Position numbers and translations under genes: made by a program
Part shown: positions 1 to 11,034 of the stretch, piece after piece
Position numbering within the stretch: the first letter of the stretch is position 1
How the letters are laid out: every line of letters begins with the position of its first letter
The notes under the pieces: model-generated
Told to the model about the DNA's origin: nothing
What the model saw: only the letters and a program-made list of their open reading frames with translations
Databases searched by the model: none
Assembly: GCA_032690845.1 (NCBI GenBank)
Contig: CM064427.1
Location: 15,759,501 to 15,823,500, forward strand
Length of the DNA stretch: 64,000 bases
Direction of reading: 5' to 3'
Source: Eleusine coracana subsp. coracana
Taxonomy: Eukaryota; Streptophyta; Magnoliopsida; Poales; Poaceae

Positions 1-3000
1 TGATGTACTGATACCACTTGATGTGAACAAGGGTTCCCGATCTTCCGATAGGTTCTGATAATCTTGACTAAGGCGGAGGCGATACACAAATCGATCCGGC
101 TTCCGAACGACACGTTCTGAACCCCGCAATCGCAGCACAACGTCTCCTCTGGTTATCAACCATTCAAGAACGATTGACCTCGCCGAGAAGGCTTATCCTT
201 GCCTTCAAATCAAGAAAACAAGCAAGAACAAAGAAGAATTCAACCAAATTTGCAAGTATACGATGAATCTCACAAGTTGGGGTCTCACAAACCGATCTAA
301 CGGCAAAACTGTTATCAACAAAATAATTTAAGTAAAACCCAATCCCTAATGAAGAGGGGGCGGCTGTATATGAGGACCCTAGGGTCGTGCAAGACCCCCT
401 GGACGCAGCCCTAAGTGGGCTCAACTCGTTACATGGCCCCAAAGACCGATTACGTTGTCGCAGCACCAGGACAGATTCTAGAAGTCGATTTGTTTTGGCG
501 ATTTCCGACGGCTAGGAAATAATTTTGACATGGGACCCATTGGGATGGAAAGTTCTTTTCGTTATCTTTCCAGGCATATATAGAGCGTCCAAATCCGAGT
601 CCGTATGCGTCCTGGGTGTCCGTTTTAGTGCAGACTGGTCCTGGGCTCCGAAACAGACTCGAAGTCGGTTTTGATTGGGCCTCCACCTTGGCTTGGACGT
701 CCTTTCTGGCCCATCACGTCTCCAATCACCTCTCCAGCTATCTCATCATCATCTCCATGGTTACTAACAACAATTAATTCATTAGGTAGCAATCTATTCT
801 CAAAACCACATAATAAAAATATTAGAATCGATCTCACCTGTAAATTCAGGTGATGCACATGAACTTTCATCTTAGTTGAAGGAGTGTTGTGTGTATCCAT
901 GAGTGTGATGTACTGATACCACTAGATGTGAACAAGGGTTCCCGATCTTCCGATAGGTTCTGATAATCTTGATTAAGGCGGAGGCGATACACAAATCGAT
1001 CCGGCTTCCGAACGACACGTTCTGAACCCCGCAATCGCAGCACAACGTCTCCTCTGGTTATCAACCATTCAAGAACGATTGACCTCGCCGAGAAGGCTTA
1101 TCCTTGCCTGCAAATCAAGAAAACAAGCAAGAACAAAGAAGAATGCAACCAAATTTGCAAGTATACGATGAATCTCACAAGTTGGGGTCTCACAAACCGA
1201 TCAAACGGCAAAACTATTATCAACAAAATAATTTAAGTAAAACTCAATTCCTAATGAAGAGGCGGCGGCTGTATATGAGGACCCTAGGGTCGTGCAAGAC
1301 CCCCTGGACGCAGCCCTAAGTGGGCTCAACTCGTTACATGGCCCAAAGACCGATTACGGTGTCGCAGCACCAGGACAGATTCTGGAAGTTAATTTGTTTC
1401 GGCGATTGCCAACGGCTCAGGAACAATTTTGACATGGGACTGGTTGGGTTGGAAAGTTCTTTTCGTTATCTATCCAGGCATATATAGCACGTTTAAATCT
1501 GAGTCCGTATACGTCCTGGGTGTCCATTTTAGTGCAGACTGGTCGTGGGCTCCGAAACAGACTCGAAGTCGGTTTTGATTGGGCCTCCACCTTGGCTTGG
1601 ACGTCCTTGCTGGCCCATCACGTCTCCAATCACCTCTCCAGCTATCTCATCATCATCTCCATGGTTACTAACAACAATTAATTCATTAGGTAGCAATCTA
1701 TTCTGAAAACCACATAATAAAAATATAAAAAACGATCTCACCTGTAAATTCAGGTGATGCACATAAACTTTCATCTTAGTTGAAGGAGTGTTTTGTGTAT
1801 CCATGAGTATGATGTACTGGTACCACTTGTTGTGAACAAGGGTTCCCGATCTTCCGATAGGTTCTGATAATCTTGATGAAGGCGGAGGCGATACACAAAT
1901 CGATCCGGCTTCCGAACGACACGTTCTAAACCCCGCAATCGCAGCACAACGTCTCCTCTGGTTATCAACCATTCAAGAACGATTGACCTCGCCGAGAAGG
2001 CTTATCCTTGCCTGCAAATCAAGAAAACAAGCAAGAACAAAGAAGAATGCAACCAAATTTGCAAGTATACGATGAATCTCACAAGTTGGGGTCTCACAAA
2101 CCGATCAAACGACAAAACTGTTATCAACAAAATAATCTAAGTAAAACCCAATCCCTAATGAAGAGGCGGCGGCTCTATATGAGGACCCTAGGGTCGCGCA
2201 AGACCCCCTGGACGCAGCCCTAAGTGGGCTCAACTCGTTACATGGCCTAAAGACCGATTACGGTGTCGCAGCACCAGGACAGATTCTGGAAGTTAATTTG
2301 TTTCGGCGATTGCCGACGGCTCAGGAACAATTTTGACATGGGACCGGTTGGGTTGGAAAGTTCTTTTCGTTATCTTTCCAGGCATATATAGAACGTCCAA
2401 ATCCGAGTCCGTATACGTCCTGGGTGCCGTTTTAGTGCAGGCTGGTCCTAGGCTCCGAAACAGACTCGAAGTCGGTTTTGATTGGGCCTCCACCTTGGCT
2501 TGGACGTCCTTGCTGGCCCATCACGTCTCCAATCACCTCTCCAGCTATCTCATCATCATCTCCATGGTTACTAACAACAATTAATTCATTAGGTAGCAAT
2601 CTATTCTGAAAACCACATAATAAAAATATAAAAAACGATCTCACCTGTAAATTCAGGTGATGCACATAAACTTTCATCTTAGTTGAAGGAGTGTTGTGTG
2701 TATCCATGAGTATGATGTACTGGTACCACTTGTTGTGAACAAGGGTTCCCGATCTTCCGATAGGTTCTGATAATCTTGATGAAGGCGGAGGCGATACACA
2801 AATCGATCCGGCTTCCGAACGACACGTTCTAAACCCCGCAATCGTAGCACAACGTCTCCTCTGGTTATCAACCATTCAAGAACGATTGACCTCGCCGAGA
2901 AGGCTTATCCTTGCCTGCAAATCAAGAAAACAAGCAAGAACAAAGAAGAATGCAACCAAATTTGCAAGTATACGATGAATCTCACAAGTTGGGGTCTCAC

Positions 3001-5440
3001 AAACCGATCAAACGACAAAACTGTTATCAACAAAATAATCTAAGTAAAACCCAATCCCTAATGAAGAGGCGGCGGCTCTATATGAGGACCCTAGGGTCGC
3101 GCAAGACCCCCTGGACGCAGCCCTAAGTGGGCTCAACTCGTTACATGGCCCAAAGACCGATTACGGTGTCGCAGCACCAGGACAGATTCTGGAAGTTAAT
3201 TTGTTTCGGCGATTGCCGACGGCTCAGGAACAATTTTGACATGGGACCGGTTGGGTTGGAAAGTTCTTTTCGTTATCTTTCCAGGCATATATAGAACGTC
3301 CAAATCCGAGTCCGTATACGTCCTGGGTGCCGTTTTAGTGCAGGCTGGTCCTAGGCTCCGAAACAGACTCGAAGTCGGTTTTGATTGGGCCTCCACCTTG
3401 GCTTGGACGTCCTTGCTAGCCCATCACGTCTCCAATCACCTCTCCAGCTATCTCATCATCATCTCCATGGTTACTAACAACAATAAATTCATTAGGTAGC
3501 AATCTATTCTCAAAACCACATAATAAAAATATTAGAAACGATCTCACCTGTAAATTCAGGTGATGCACATAAACTTTCATCTTAGTTGAAGGAGTGTTGT
3601 GTGTATCCATGAGTATGATGTACTGGTACCACTTGTTGTGAACAAGGGTTCCCGATCTTCCGATAGGTTCTGATAATCTTGATTAAGGCGGAGGCGATAC
3701 ACAAATCGATCCGGCTTCCGAACGACACGTTCTGAACCCCGCAATCGCAGCACAACGTCTCCTCTGGTTATCAACCATTCAAGAACGATTGACCGCGCCG
3801 AGAAGGCTTATCCTTGCCTGCAAATCAAGAAAACAAGCAAGAACAAAGAAGAATGCAACCAAATTTGCAAGTATACGATGAATCTCACAAGTTGGGGTCT
3901 CACAAACCGATCAAACGGCAAAACTGTTATCAACAAAATAATTTAAGTAAAACCCAATCCCTAATGAAGAGGGGGCGGCTGTATATGAGGACCCTAAGGT
4001 CGTGCAAGACCCCCTGGACGCAGCCCTAAGTGGGCTCAACTCGTTACATGGCCCAAAGACCGATTACGGTGTCGCAGCACCAGGACAGATTCTGGAAGTT
4101 AATTTGTTTCGGCGATTGCCAACGGCTCAAGAACAATTTTGACATGGGACCGGTTGGGTTGGAAAGTTCTTTTCGTTATCTATCCAGGCATATATAGCAC
4201 GTTTAAATCCAAGTCCGTATACGTCCTGGGGGTCCGTTTTAGTGCAGACTGGTCCTGGGCTCCGAAACAGACTCGAAGTCGGTTTTGATTGGGCCTCCAC
4301 CTTGGCATGGACGTCCTTGCTGGCCCATCATGTCTCCAATCACCTCTCCATCTATCTCATCATCATCTCCATGGTTACTAACAACAATTAATTCATTAGG
4401 TAGCAATCTATTCTGAAAACCACATAATAAAAATATAAAAAACGATCTCACCTGTAAATTCAGGTGATGCACATAAACTTTCATCTTAGTTGAAGGAGTG
4501 TTGTGTGTATCCATGAGTATGATGTACTGGTACCACTTGTTGTGAACAAGGGTTCCCGATCTTCCGATAGGTTCTGATAATCTTGATTAAGGCGGAGGCG
4601 ATACACAAATCGATCCGGCTTCCGAACGACACGTTCTGAACCCCGCAATCGCAGCACAACGTCTCCTCTGGTTATCAACCATTCAAGAATGATTGACCTC
4701 GCCGAGAAGGCTTATCCTTGCCTGCAAATCAAGAAAACAAGCAATAACAAAGAAGAATGCAACCAAATTTGCAAGTATACGATGAATCTCACAAGTTGGA
4801 GTCTCACAAACCGATCAAATGGCAAAACTGTTATCAACAGAATAATCTAAGCAAAACCCAAACCCTAATGGAGAGGCGGCGGCTGTATATGATGACCCTC
4901 GGTTCGTGCAAGACCCCCTCGACGCAGCCCTAAGTGGGCTCAACTTGTTACATGGCCCAAAGACCGATTACGGTGTCGCAGCACCAGGACAGATTCTAGA
5001 AGTCGATTTGTTTTGGCGATTGCCGACGGCTAGGAAATAATTTTGACATGGTACCCATTGGGTTGGAAAGTGATTTTCGTTATCTTTCAGGCATATATAG
5101 AACGTCCAAATCCGAGTCCATATGCGTCCTGGGTGTCCGTTTTAGTGCAGACTGGTCCTGGGCTCCGAAACAGACTCGAAGTCAGTTTTGATTGGGCCTC
5201 CACCTTGGCTTGGACGTCCTTGCTGGCCCATCATGTCTCCAATCACCTCTCCAGCTATCTCATCATCATCTCCATGGTTACTAACAACAATTAATTCATT
5301 AGGTAGCAATCTATTCTCAAAACCACATAATACAAATATTAGAAACGATCTCACCTGTAAATTTAGGTGATGCACATGAACTTTCATCTTAGTTGAAGGA
5401 GTGTTGTGTGTATCCATGAGTGTGATGTACTGATACCACT
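1..5440 (-). repeat. Tandem array of LTR units from a CRM-like gypsy element
   Basis: Six direct units of 903-905 bp begin at 19, 924, 1828, 2731, 3634 and 4538, and a seventh unit (5441) is the 3' LTR of the adjacent element. Bases 1-18 are the end of a further unit, so the array runs off the left edge. Read on the minus strand, each unit is an LTR that ends in TTCACATCA, then a 10-11 base piece of primer-binding site (AGTGGTATCAG or a variant), then the next LTR lacking its first bases. Each unit carries the coding tail of pol (TPSTKMKVHVHHLNLQVRSF-like) and a TATA-like CATATACA. Units at 1828 and 2731 are nearly identical, implying recent local duplication. Tandem repeats from centromeric retrotransposons are known in maize; assignment here to that class is inference. 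Confidence 0.88.
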
Positions 5441-6340
5441 TGATGTGAACAAGGGTTCCCGATCTTCCGATAGGTTCTGATAATCTTGATTAAGGCGGAG
5501 GCGATACACAAATTGATCCGGCTTCCGAACGACATATTCTGAACCCCGCAATCGCAGCACAACGTCTCCTCTGGTTATCAATCGTTCAAGAACGATTGAC
5601 CTCGCCGAGAAGGCTTATCCTTGCCTGCAAATCAAGAAAACAAGCAAGAACAAAGAAGAATGCTACCAAATTTGCAAGTATATGATGAATCTCACAAGTC
5701 CGGGTCTCACAAACTGATCAAACGGCAAAACTGTTATCAACAGAATAATCTAAGCAAAACCCAAACCCTAATGAAAAGGCGGCGGCTGTATATGATGACC
5801 CTAGGGTCGTGCAAGACCCTCTGGACGCAGCCCTAAGTGGGCTCAACTCGTTACATGGCCCAAAGACCGATTACGGTGTCGCAGCACCAGGACAGATTCT
5901 GGAAGTCAATTTGTTTTGGCGATTGCCGAAGGCTCGGAAATAATTTTGACATGGGACCGGTTGGGTTGGAAAGTTCTTTTCGTTATATTTCCAGGCATAT
6001 ATAGAACGTTCAAATCCGAGTCCGTATGCGTCCTTGGTGTCTGTTTTTGTGCAGACTGGTCCTGGGCTCCGAAACAGACTCGAAGTCGGTTTTGATTGGG
6101 CCTCCACCTTGGCTTGGACGTCATTGCTGGCCCATCACATCTCCAATCACCTCTCCAGCTATCTCCTCATCATCTCCATGGTTTCTAATAACAATTAATT
6201 CATTAGGTAGCAATCTATTCTCAAAACCACATAATAAAAATATTAGAAATGATCTCACCTGTAAATTCAGGTGATGCACATGAACTTTCATCTTAGTTGA
6301 AGGAGTGTTGTGTGTATCCATGAGTGTGATGTACTCATCA
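5441..6340 (-). repeat. 3' LTR of the minus-strand CRM-like element
   Basis: This 900-bp LTR is complete: on the minus strand it starts TGATGAGTACATCAC directly after the polypurine tract and ends TTCACATCA. It is the seventh unit of the array, and the only one with an intact outer LTR start; the others have that start replaced by a primer-site fragment. Confidence 0.85.
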
Positions 6341-7836
6341 TTCTCCCCCTTTTGAATTAGAGTCGTCCTCGACTCGATCCCATCTCTTTCTCCCAATAGT
6401 GGTCTCAAATCTGAAATATAAAATATAGAACTATTCCCAAACTTGGAATGCACCTCGTGTTTATATGTGTTATGAAAATTATCATCACAATGTGAAACCA
6501 TAATAGAAGGCATGCCATGCAAATTAATGACCTCTTTGAAAACTTGCTCAGCAATATGAATGTCATTCTCACTCTTATGACAAGATGGAAAATGTGTGAT
6601 CTTAAAAACACTAGAAAAACATGACATGATATGGTAATTGTTATTGCAGTTTTCTAGTTCATCATTTGATTGTACAACACAAGGAGTATTCATGTTTGAG
6701 CATATATAAAATTTATGCACCATAAATATACCTCTATGATCATAGTTTCCTATAGCATAAAATTTATTTCTTGTTAGTAAAGGCAATTCAGTTTGAGAAA
6801 AGATTTGCTTCTCCACGGTATTTAGATCACAAAGAACATCAAATTCAATATAACCCAAAGTATTTAGAGAAGACAATAATTTCTGCTCATTCTTTTCACA
6901 TGTTATTAAAATCAAATGTTTTATTTCAGCACTAATAGGTGAATCATAAGCAAAAACGTCAATCTTGTTCATTTGTTGTGGCAATGGTATAAGTGAAGCA
7001 GTGGCACACAACTCCTCTTTATCACAAGGATCAGTAGATAAATCAACTTGTGGCAAAGGCAGATCAAGACAAGGTTCCAATACAACAAGATTGTTGGAAC
7101 AATTCATCACATCAAGAAAGCTCATACCTGAAGCAACAACATGTTCTTCATCTTTCACACTATCCTCTTCTTTGTGTAGAACCTGAAATGTATTAGTTGC
7201 AACAAGAGGCAAGGAAATATGTTCATCATCTAATTCAGATTTTGATGTAAGTATTGCAACATTTGAAATAGTCCATTCTTTCCTAAATGGTTCATTCTTT
7301 CTTCTCTCAAGTCTTTGTTGATCCTCTTCTAAAATTTCAGCAGCAGACATAGGTTTAAGAGTAACTCTTCTATCATTGTATTTAAATGAATAGCTATTAG
7401 CAATGGTATTGTGCAAAGCATTATTTGTAGAAATCCAAGGCTTACTCAATAACAAATGACACGCTTGCATAGGCACTATATCAAAATCTGCACAATCCTT
7501 ATAAGAACCAATAAAAAATTCAATGCGTGCAATTTTATCTACCTTTATCTTACCACAAGAATTTACCCATTGGATGTAGTATGGACATGGGTGTGGCTGT
7601 GTGGTCAAGCCGAGCTTCTCGACCAATTCCAAGCTTGCGATGTTGTTGCTACTCTCTCTATCAATGATGACACGACAACGTCGATCCTTCACAACAAAGT
7701 GAGTCTGAAACAAGTTGTTCATTTGATTTTGCTCTACCTTCTCCATTTGAGAACTAAACACTCGTTGTGCTACAACACTTGTATCAACCTCATTTGACAC
7801 CATCGACTCATCACCATCGGTGTTGTAACCTGTCAT
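6121..7836 (-). pseudogene. Fused protease / integrase-tail reading frame (pol remnant)
   Basis: An uninterrupted 571-codon frame. Residues about 35-150 match a gypsy aspartic protease region (LFQTHFVVKDRRCRVIIDRE followed by a PYYIQW motif). The catalytic motif that reads IDGGS in the plus-strand copy reads IDRES here, so the enzyme is probably inactive. The middle (about 150-400) has no family I recognise. Near residue 430 a short integrase fragment (FKEVINLHGMPSIMVS) is followed directly by the integrase C-terminus (ISDLRPLLGERDGIESRTT) and the LTR-encoded tail. Reverse transcriptase, RNase H and the integrase catalytic core are missing. That the frame stays open across these joins is unusual; it may be a non-autonomous derivative or chance. 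Confidence 0.75.
6341..6356 (-). other. Polypurine tract of the minus-strand CRM-like element
   Basis: On the minus strand TTCAAAAGGGGGAGAA abuts the LTR start TGATGAGT. This is the expected plus-strand priming site and fixes the orientation of the element. Confidence 0.8.
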
Positions 7837-8861
7837 TGTTTATAGAAAACAAGAAAACACACAAGAGTATATTTTCCTATCACCACTATTTGATCACGGT
7901 GGAAACTCTCAACAAGCAAATGACAGCACCTAACCGAGTTCTTACAAGATTCTTAGTAGCAAAACAGAGGATACCTTGGAGAGTGTGATCCGACGATTGC
8001 GAGGGTCCAAAGATCTGTGCCTATTTAGAAGGATATGTATGGAGCTAGGTAGGCAATTTATAGTAGTAAGGATTAGCAAAATTTCAATTCAGAAATTGCA
8101 AAACTGAATAATAGTCCCAAGCTAGTCTATGTCACTGGCCTAAACTTGTCTTGGACCTAGTTCAAGCAAGCAAGCAAATGGCTCAACAAAGGACACAAAG
8201 GCTGCAAGCAATTCTGAATTTTTTTCTCTTCTCCTTTTGTTTTTTTCTTTTGTTATAGGTGCGGCTTTTTCTTCTTATTTTTTTTTCAGCACCTCTTTTC
8301 CTTTTACTTCTTTCATGATTTTTTTGACATAGAACTGCAGCAAGAGTTGTGAACTTTATAGCACAAAGGAAAAACCTAAACTTTCTTTTTTGCACTCTTT
8401 ACGTAAGGAATAGATGTATATGTAGAACTGAACCGACAATTCTCATATGCAACAACGTGCAGCAATCTCTTGACTCAAGGAACAACGTGCAACAGAAAAC
8501 ACTCTAAGTTTCTTTTGCACACAAAAAGTAGAAGGCTAGATGTTAAATAAATATTTAGTGCAAACAATTCCAGCAGTACTATTTTCTCAACTTGTGCAAC
8601 AATTTGATTTTTTTTCTTGATTGTCTATGAACAAGGACACATACGACTCAAACAAGACCAAAGAACAAGTACTAGACCAACAACACAATGACCTTGTAGG
8701 GACTAAAATTTAGAGAAGCAAACTAAACTGAAAATTGCAAGGCACAAGGGGGTGTAGGACAGCGGAAACACGACGAACAAATATTTTTGTAAGGCAATTT
8801 TCTGGACTCTAGGATTGAACAAAATAACAAGGATAAGGGCGAACCTAACGGTGTACCTGAA
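7837..8861 (-). other. Untranslated leader of the minus-strand CRM-like element
   Basis: About 1 kb between the primer-binding site and the pol-remnant frame. It is AT-rich with T-rich runs (8220-8290) and no gag homology. The gag gene expected here is absent, so this is either leader or the scar of a gag deletion. Confidence 0.55.
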
Positions 8862-8873
8862 GCTCTGATACCA
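8862..8873 (-). other. Primer-binding site (initiator tRNA-Met type)
   Basis: The minus strand reads TGGTATCAGAGC immediately inside the LTR end. This is the standard plant PBS complementary to the 3' end of initiator tRNA-Met. The same motif, cut short, forms the junctions of the tandem LTR array. Confidence 0.85.
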
Positions 8874-8875
8874 CT

Positions 8876-9745
8876 TGATGTGGACAAGGGTTCCCAATCT
8901 TCCGATAGGTTCTAATAATCTTGATTAAGGCGGAGGCGATACACAAATCGATCCGGCTTCCGAACGACACGTTCTGAACCCCGCAATCGCAGTACAACGT
9001 CTCCTCTGATTATCAACCGTTCAAGAACAATTGATCTCGCCGAGAAGGCTTATCCTTGCCTGCAAATCAAGAACACAAGCAAGAACCAAGAAGAATGCAA
9101 CCAAATTTGCAAGTATACAATGAATTTCACAAGTTGGGATCTCACAAACCGATCAAACGGCAAAACGGTTATCAACAGAATAATCTAAGCAAAACCCAAA
9201 CCCTAATGAAGAGGAGGAGGCTGTATATGAGGACCCTAGGGTCGTGCAAGACCCCCTGGACGCAGCCCTAAGTGGGCTCAACGAGTTACATGGCCCAAAG
9301 ACCGATTACGGTGTCGCAGCACCAGGACAGATTCTGGAAGTCGATTTGTTTTGGCGATTGCCAACGGCTCAGGAAGAATTTTGACATGGGACCAGTTGGG
9401 TTGGAAATTCCTTTTCGTTATCTTTCCAGGTATATATAGAATATCCAAATCCGAGTCCGTATGCGTCCTGGGTGTCTATTTTAGTGCAGACTGGTCCTGA
9501 TTGGGCCTCCACCTTGGCTTGGACGTCCTTGCTGTCGCATCACGTCTCCAATCACCTCTCCAGCTATCTCATCAGTATCTCCATGGTTTCTAACAACAAT
9601 TAATTCATTAGGTAGCAATCTATTCTCAAAACCACATAATAAAAATATTAGAAATGATCTCACCTGTAAATTCAGGTGATGCACATGAACTTTCATCTTA
9701 GTTGAAGAAGTGTTGTGTGTATCCATGAGTGTGATATACTTATCA
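8876..9745 (-). repeat. 5' LTR of the minus-strand CRM-like element
   Basis: About 870 bp, clearly homologous to the units at 19-6340. It is shorter mainly because a stretch near 9498 is missing relative to the array units. It ends at the outer side in TATCA and passes directly into the miniature LTR element that starts CGACCC. Confidence 0.82.
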
Positions 9746-10530
9746 CGACCCAAGTGGGGTTGGAAAAGCATGACACACCGACCCAATTCTAGATCCGTAA
9801 CCTGAATCCGCAGTCTTAGCACCACAACTCTGGCAGCACAACACACCAATCCGGTTTCAGATACGCAATATCTGACCCCCGCAATCTTAGCTTCGCAACT
9901 TCGGCACACTCACTCGGGGAAAGGCCCAATCATCCTAAAAGACTAGTCTAATAGGGGAAGGGTGGCTCTCCCTTTTAAGGTGGCTTCCTCCTCCCAAGCT
10001 AAGCAAGGTGGGATTATTCAGAGGCTCACATGGTCGCCGCCCGACTACAACTAGGCCACATAACCCCTTTGTTGTGTCTTTGCCATGGGTCATAGTGGAG
10101 GATGTCCTCATCATTCCCACCCCCTTAAACAAGGGCCCAGCTCTGAAACCAAATGATGCATCCGACCCAGGTGTGCTTGGAAAAGCACGACACATCGACC
10201 CGATTCTAGATCCGTGACCTGAATCGAGAGTCTTAGCACCACAACTCCGGCAGCACGACACACTGATCTGGTTTTAGATACGCACTATCTGACCCCCGCA
10301 ATCATAGCATAGCAACTCCGGCACACTCACTCGGGGAAAGGCCCAATCGTCCTAAAAGACTAGTCCAATAGGGGAAGGGTGGCTCTCCCTTTTAAGGTGG
10401 CTTCCTCCTCCCAAGCTAAGCAAGGTGGGATTATTCAGAGGCTCACACGGTCGCCGCCCAACAACAACAGGCCCACATGACCCCTTTGTTGCGTCTTTGC
10501 CATGGGTAATAGTGGAGGATGTCCTCATCA
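9737..10530 (-). mobile_element. Miniature LTR element (TRIM-like) with 40-bp internal region
   Basis: Two direct copies of a roughly 370-bp sequence (about 9737-10113 and 10154-10530) are separated by 40 bp. On the minus strand the spacer begins with a primer-site-like TGGTTTCAGAGC and ends with a polypurine tract AAGGGGGTGGGAA, after which comes the LTR start TGATGAGGACATCC. The outer copy ends TCGGATGCATCA. There is no coding capacity. The left end overlaps or is truncated against the CRM-like LTR ending at 9745, so target duplications cannot be verified. TRIM elements are non-autonomous and moved in trans; that this one is such an element, not a deletion product, is inference. Confidence 0.7.
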
Positions 10531-10894
10531 TCTTAGACTTAGACTCGCTGTCCGCCCGACTAGCTTAATCGATCTCTTTGTTTATATTAATGTGGATTTC
10601 TCTTGTGTTGCTACCCTTACCATTATTATGGAGCATCCTTACCCCCATCTTTGGTCAGTTGGTAAAACTCTTGTAGTTATATCTTTATTAAACCAAGATA
10701 ATCTTACGCCTAGCTTCCCTAAGGAAAATAAATACGATACCTTGGAATACGCCCGGGTGAAATGCTACAATGGTGTTTCAAGCGCTTGCGGATTAATTCA
10801 CTTTATTCTTAAAGCATAACAAATGCCAACAATCATTTCTGGCGCCGTACCAGTAATAGTGATATTCTTGATGCGATGTTAAGAAATGTCAACA
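10531..10894 (+). repeat. Truncated 5' LTR of the Athila-type element
   Basis: This is homologous to 25624-25987 over its whole length and ends ATGTCAACA. The left part of the LTR (about 1.5 kb) is missing, replaced by the miniature LTR element. Confidence 0.82.
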
Positions 10895-10902
10895 AGCATT
10901 TA

Positions 10903-10923
10903 TGGCGCTGTTGCCGGGGAAGC
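10903..10923 (+). other. Primer-binding site, tRNA-Asp type
   Basis: TGGCGCTGTTGCCGGGGAAGC lies 8 bases inside the LTR end. Athila-clade elements prime from tRNA-Asp with a nearly identical site (TGGCGCCGTTGCCGGGG). Confidence 0.75.
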
Positions 10924-11034
10924 AATAGGCTAAGATATCAGAAATTGAACATTGATATTCCTACCAAGAAGTTACCGCTTTCCTTTGCGGGCTTACCCTT
11001 GTTTTGTTTATTTGTGGTGTAAACATGACACTTT

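Larger units (their letters stand above)
5441..9745 (-). mobile_element. Defective CRM-like Ty3/gypsy element, minus strand
   Basis: Read on the minus strand the element has a 5' LTR (9745-8876), a primer-binding site, about 2.5 kb of internal DNA, a polypurine tract and a 3' LTR (6340-5441). The internal region keeps a protease-like segment and the last part of integrase, but gag, reverse transcriptase, RNase H and the integrase core are gone. The pol frame runs into the 3' LTR, a feature of CRM-clade chromoviruses. The 3' LTR is directly continued by the tandem LTR array, so no target duplication can be checked on that side. Clade assignment rests on the LTR-overlapping tail with a (T/H)-basic-LN motif and on similarity to the plus-strand copy at 17679-24790. 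Confidence 0.82.

Noticed and set aside
1104..5836. Repeated 71-codon plus-strand frames in the LTR units (MPANQENKQEQ...)
   Set aside because: They lie antisense to the LTR, recur only because the unit is repeated, and have no homology; treated as shadows.
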